This document shows positions 63,488 to 64,000 of a stretch of 64,000 nt of DNA, one piece after another. Position 1 is the stretch's first letter. Each line of letters opens with the position of its first letter. Source of the stretch: Planctomycetota bacterium. Its GTDB lineage: Bacteria > Planctomycetota > PUPC01 > JACPCR01. Below the pieces are notes generated by a model, which saw only the letters and a list, made by a program, of their open reading frames with translations, made no database searches and had not been told where the DNA came from. The stretch covers positions 1-64,000 of the forward strand of contig JAQBXN010000035.1 of the NCBI GenBank assembly GCA_027625095.1, given 5' to 3'. The position numbers were made by a program, and so were the translations under genes.

Positions 63488-64000
63488 TCAGTTGATGCCA
63501 ATATCTGCATACCGAATCACTGCTATCGGGTTTACCAATTCGCCTTCGGATTCAACATAACATTCCTGCTTGGTCACCAGCCAGTTCTCAGGTGAAATCT
63601 CTGGTGCGATAGCTTCAAGAATCTGCTTGGCACTTGCCTTTATGGTTTCTTCCCTTACCAGGAGCATTTCGACGGAGATGGTTCCATTTGTCTGTGTCGT
63701 AATCAACTCATAAACCGAGGGCAGAATATTTTCCCTGCGGAGCTTTCCCTTCTTATTCTTCTTCTCGACCCAGAGAGCCTCGCGATCAGTCAGGGTGTTG
63801 GCTCTGGTCACAATTTCTCCTGCCTGCCATTCGTCGATCTCGATTTCAGCCAGGTAGCGTTCGCCGACGATAGCGCTCATGAGCGAAGTAGCCTTGTACG
63901 GGATCTCGGTGGAGTCGAGAATTTCGAACCCGCCAGGCAGGACTTCATTAAGCTTGATCTGGAGCCCTTCGGGAGAAACACCTTCTCGAAGGACGATATC
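63488..64000 (-). CDS. DUF2344 radical-SAM-linked protein, partial
   Basis: 171 codons are visible, and the frame is open to the window edge at 64000, so the start lies outside. It reads DIVLREGVSPEGLQIKLNEV at the edge and GGFEILDSTEIPYKATSLMS further on, the pattern of DUF2344 (TIGR03936), proteins associated with a large radical SAM enzyme. An internal ATG at 63880 is not the native start. It heads the bioB-lipA group. Its role is not well known; TIGR03936 partners are linked to ribosomal and tRNA-related genes. Confidence 0.65.
   Translation of the reverse strand, partial: DIVLREGVSPEGLQIKLNEVLPGGFEILDSTEIPYKATSLMSAIVGERYLAEIEIDEWQAGEIVTRANTLTDREALWVEKKNKKGKLRRENILPSVYELITTQTNGTISVEMLLVREETIKASAKQILEAIAPEISPENWLVTKQECYVESEGELVNPIAVIRYADIGIN

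Noticed and set aside
1-64000. CRISPR array, tRNA, rRNA or prophage
   Set aside because: No spaced repeat array, clover-leaf sequence, rRNA-like stretch or phage gene set was recognised on reading, although this was not a computed search.

Overview
The window is chromosomal DNA of a Gram-negative bacterium with a moderately high GC content. Its gene families point to the PVC group or a neighbouring heterotrophic lineage (Verrucomicrobiota, Lentisphaerota, Hydrogenedentes or Sumerlaeota type). The clues are a TIGR04073-type exosortase-associated protein, relics of a planctomycete-style ECF sigma factor and Ser/Thr-kinase pair, kinase-WD40 proteins, phytanoyl-CoA dioxygenases, Gfo/Idh/MocA oxidoreductases, enolase-superfamily dehydratases, a sialate O-acetylesterase fragment, LamG-bearing hydrolases and a PL26/YetA-type protein. 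Short GC-rich palindromes are scattered between genes. No rRNA, tRNA, CRISPR array, prophage or intact insertion sequence was recognised. The phylum is an inference from family content, not a measurement.

Layout. 1-2.7 kb: a beta-propeller protein flanked by inverted copies of a 25-26 bp repeat, next to a genetic graveyard (transposase C-terminus, kinase N-terminus, ECF sigma C-terminus). 3-5 kb: a dioxygenase and an oxidoreductase. 5-10.3 kb: a divergent two-component pair, an NtrC-type regulator and a hybrid histidine kinase whose reading frame breaks before its second receiver. 10.3-14.2 kb: a pseudokinase and a TPR/WD40 protein that share one frame and are separated only by a TGA. 14.3-16.1 kb: transposase remnant, repeats and a truncated sialate O-acetylesterase. 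16.1-25.4 kb: a very large secreted hydrolase-like protein, a HEAT-repeat protein, an EF-hand protein and a TpsB-type outer-membrane transporter with a possible structured leader. 25.7-34.1 kb: sodium/solute symporter, aldehyde ferredoxin oxidoreductase, a STAS/pseudo-receiver/anti-sigma-kinase fusion, a nucleotide-sugar dehydrogenase, a cupin and about 0.9 kb without recognisable genes. 34.2-43.2 kb: a tandem metallophosphoesterase, small signalling proteins, a second dioxygenase, an enolase-superfamily enzyme, a DUF483-like protein, a receiver-histidine kinase, a PilZ protein and a DCC protein. 43.2-50.1 kb: YfhO-type membrane protein, FAH-family hydrolase, galactonate-dehydratase-like enzyme, TIGR04073 protein and AI-2E-type permease. 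50.2-60.7 kb: SppA, an ABC permease with an extra domain, PL26-like protein, IMPase-family phosphatase, DUF3592 protein, oxidoreductase and di-haem peroxidase. 61-64 kb: a cofactor operon on the minus strand (DUF2344, bioB, lipA, pseudo-receiver).

Together the genes suggest a bacterium that degrades plant or algal polysaccharides, takes up sugars and sugar acids, and handles them through oxidoreductases and dehydratases. Its signalling layer is dense, and two of its proteins carry receiver domains with glutamate at the usual phosphorylation site. The observations most worth following are the in-frame TGA in the kinase-WD40 gene, the RsbV-pseudoREC-RsbW-like fusion, the pseudo-receiver coupled to lipA, the extra domain in the ABC permease and the compact three-way-junction leader before the TpsB gene.
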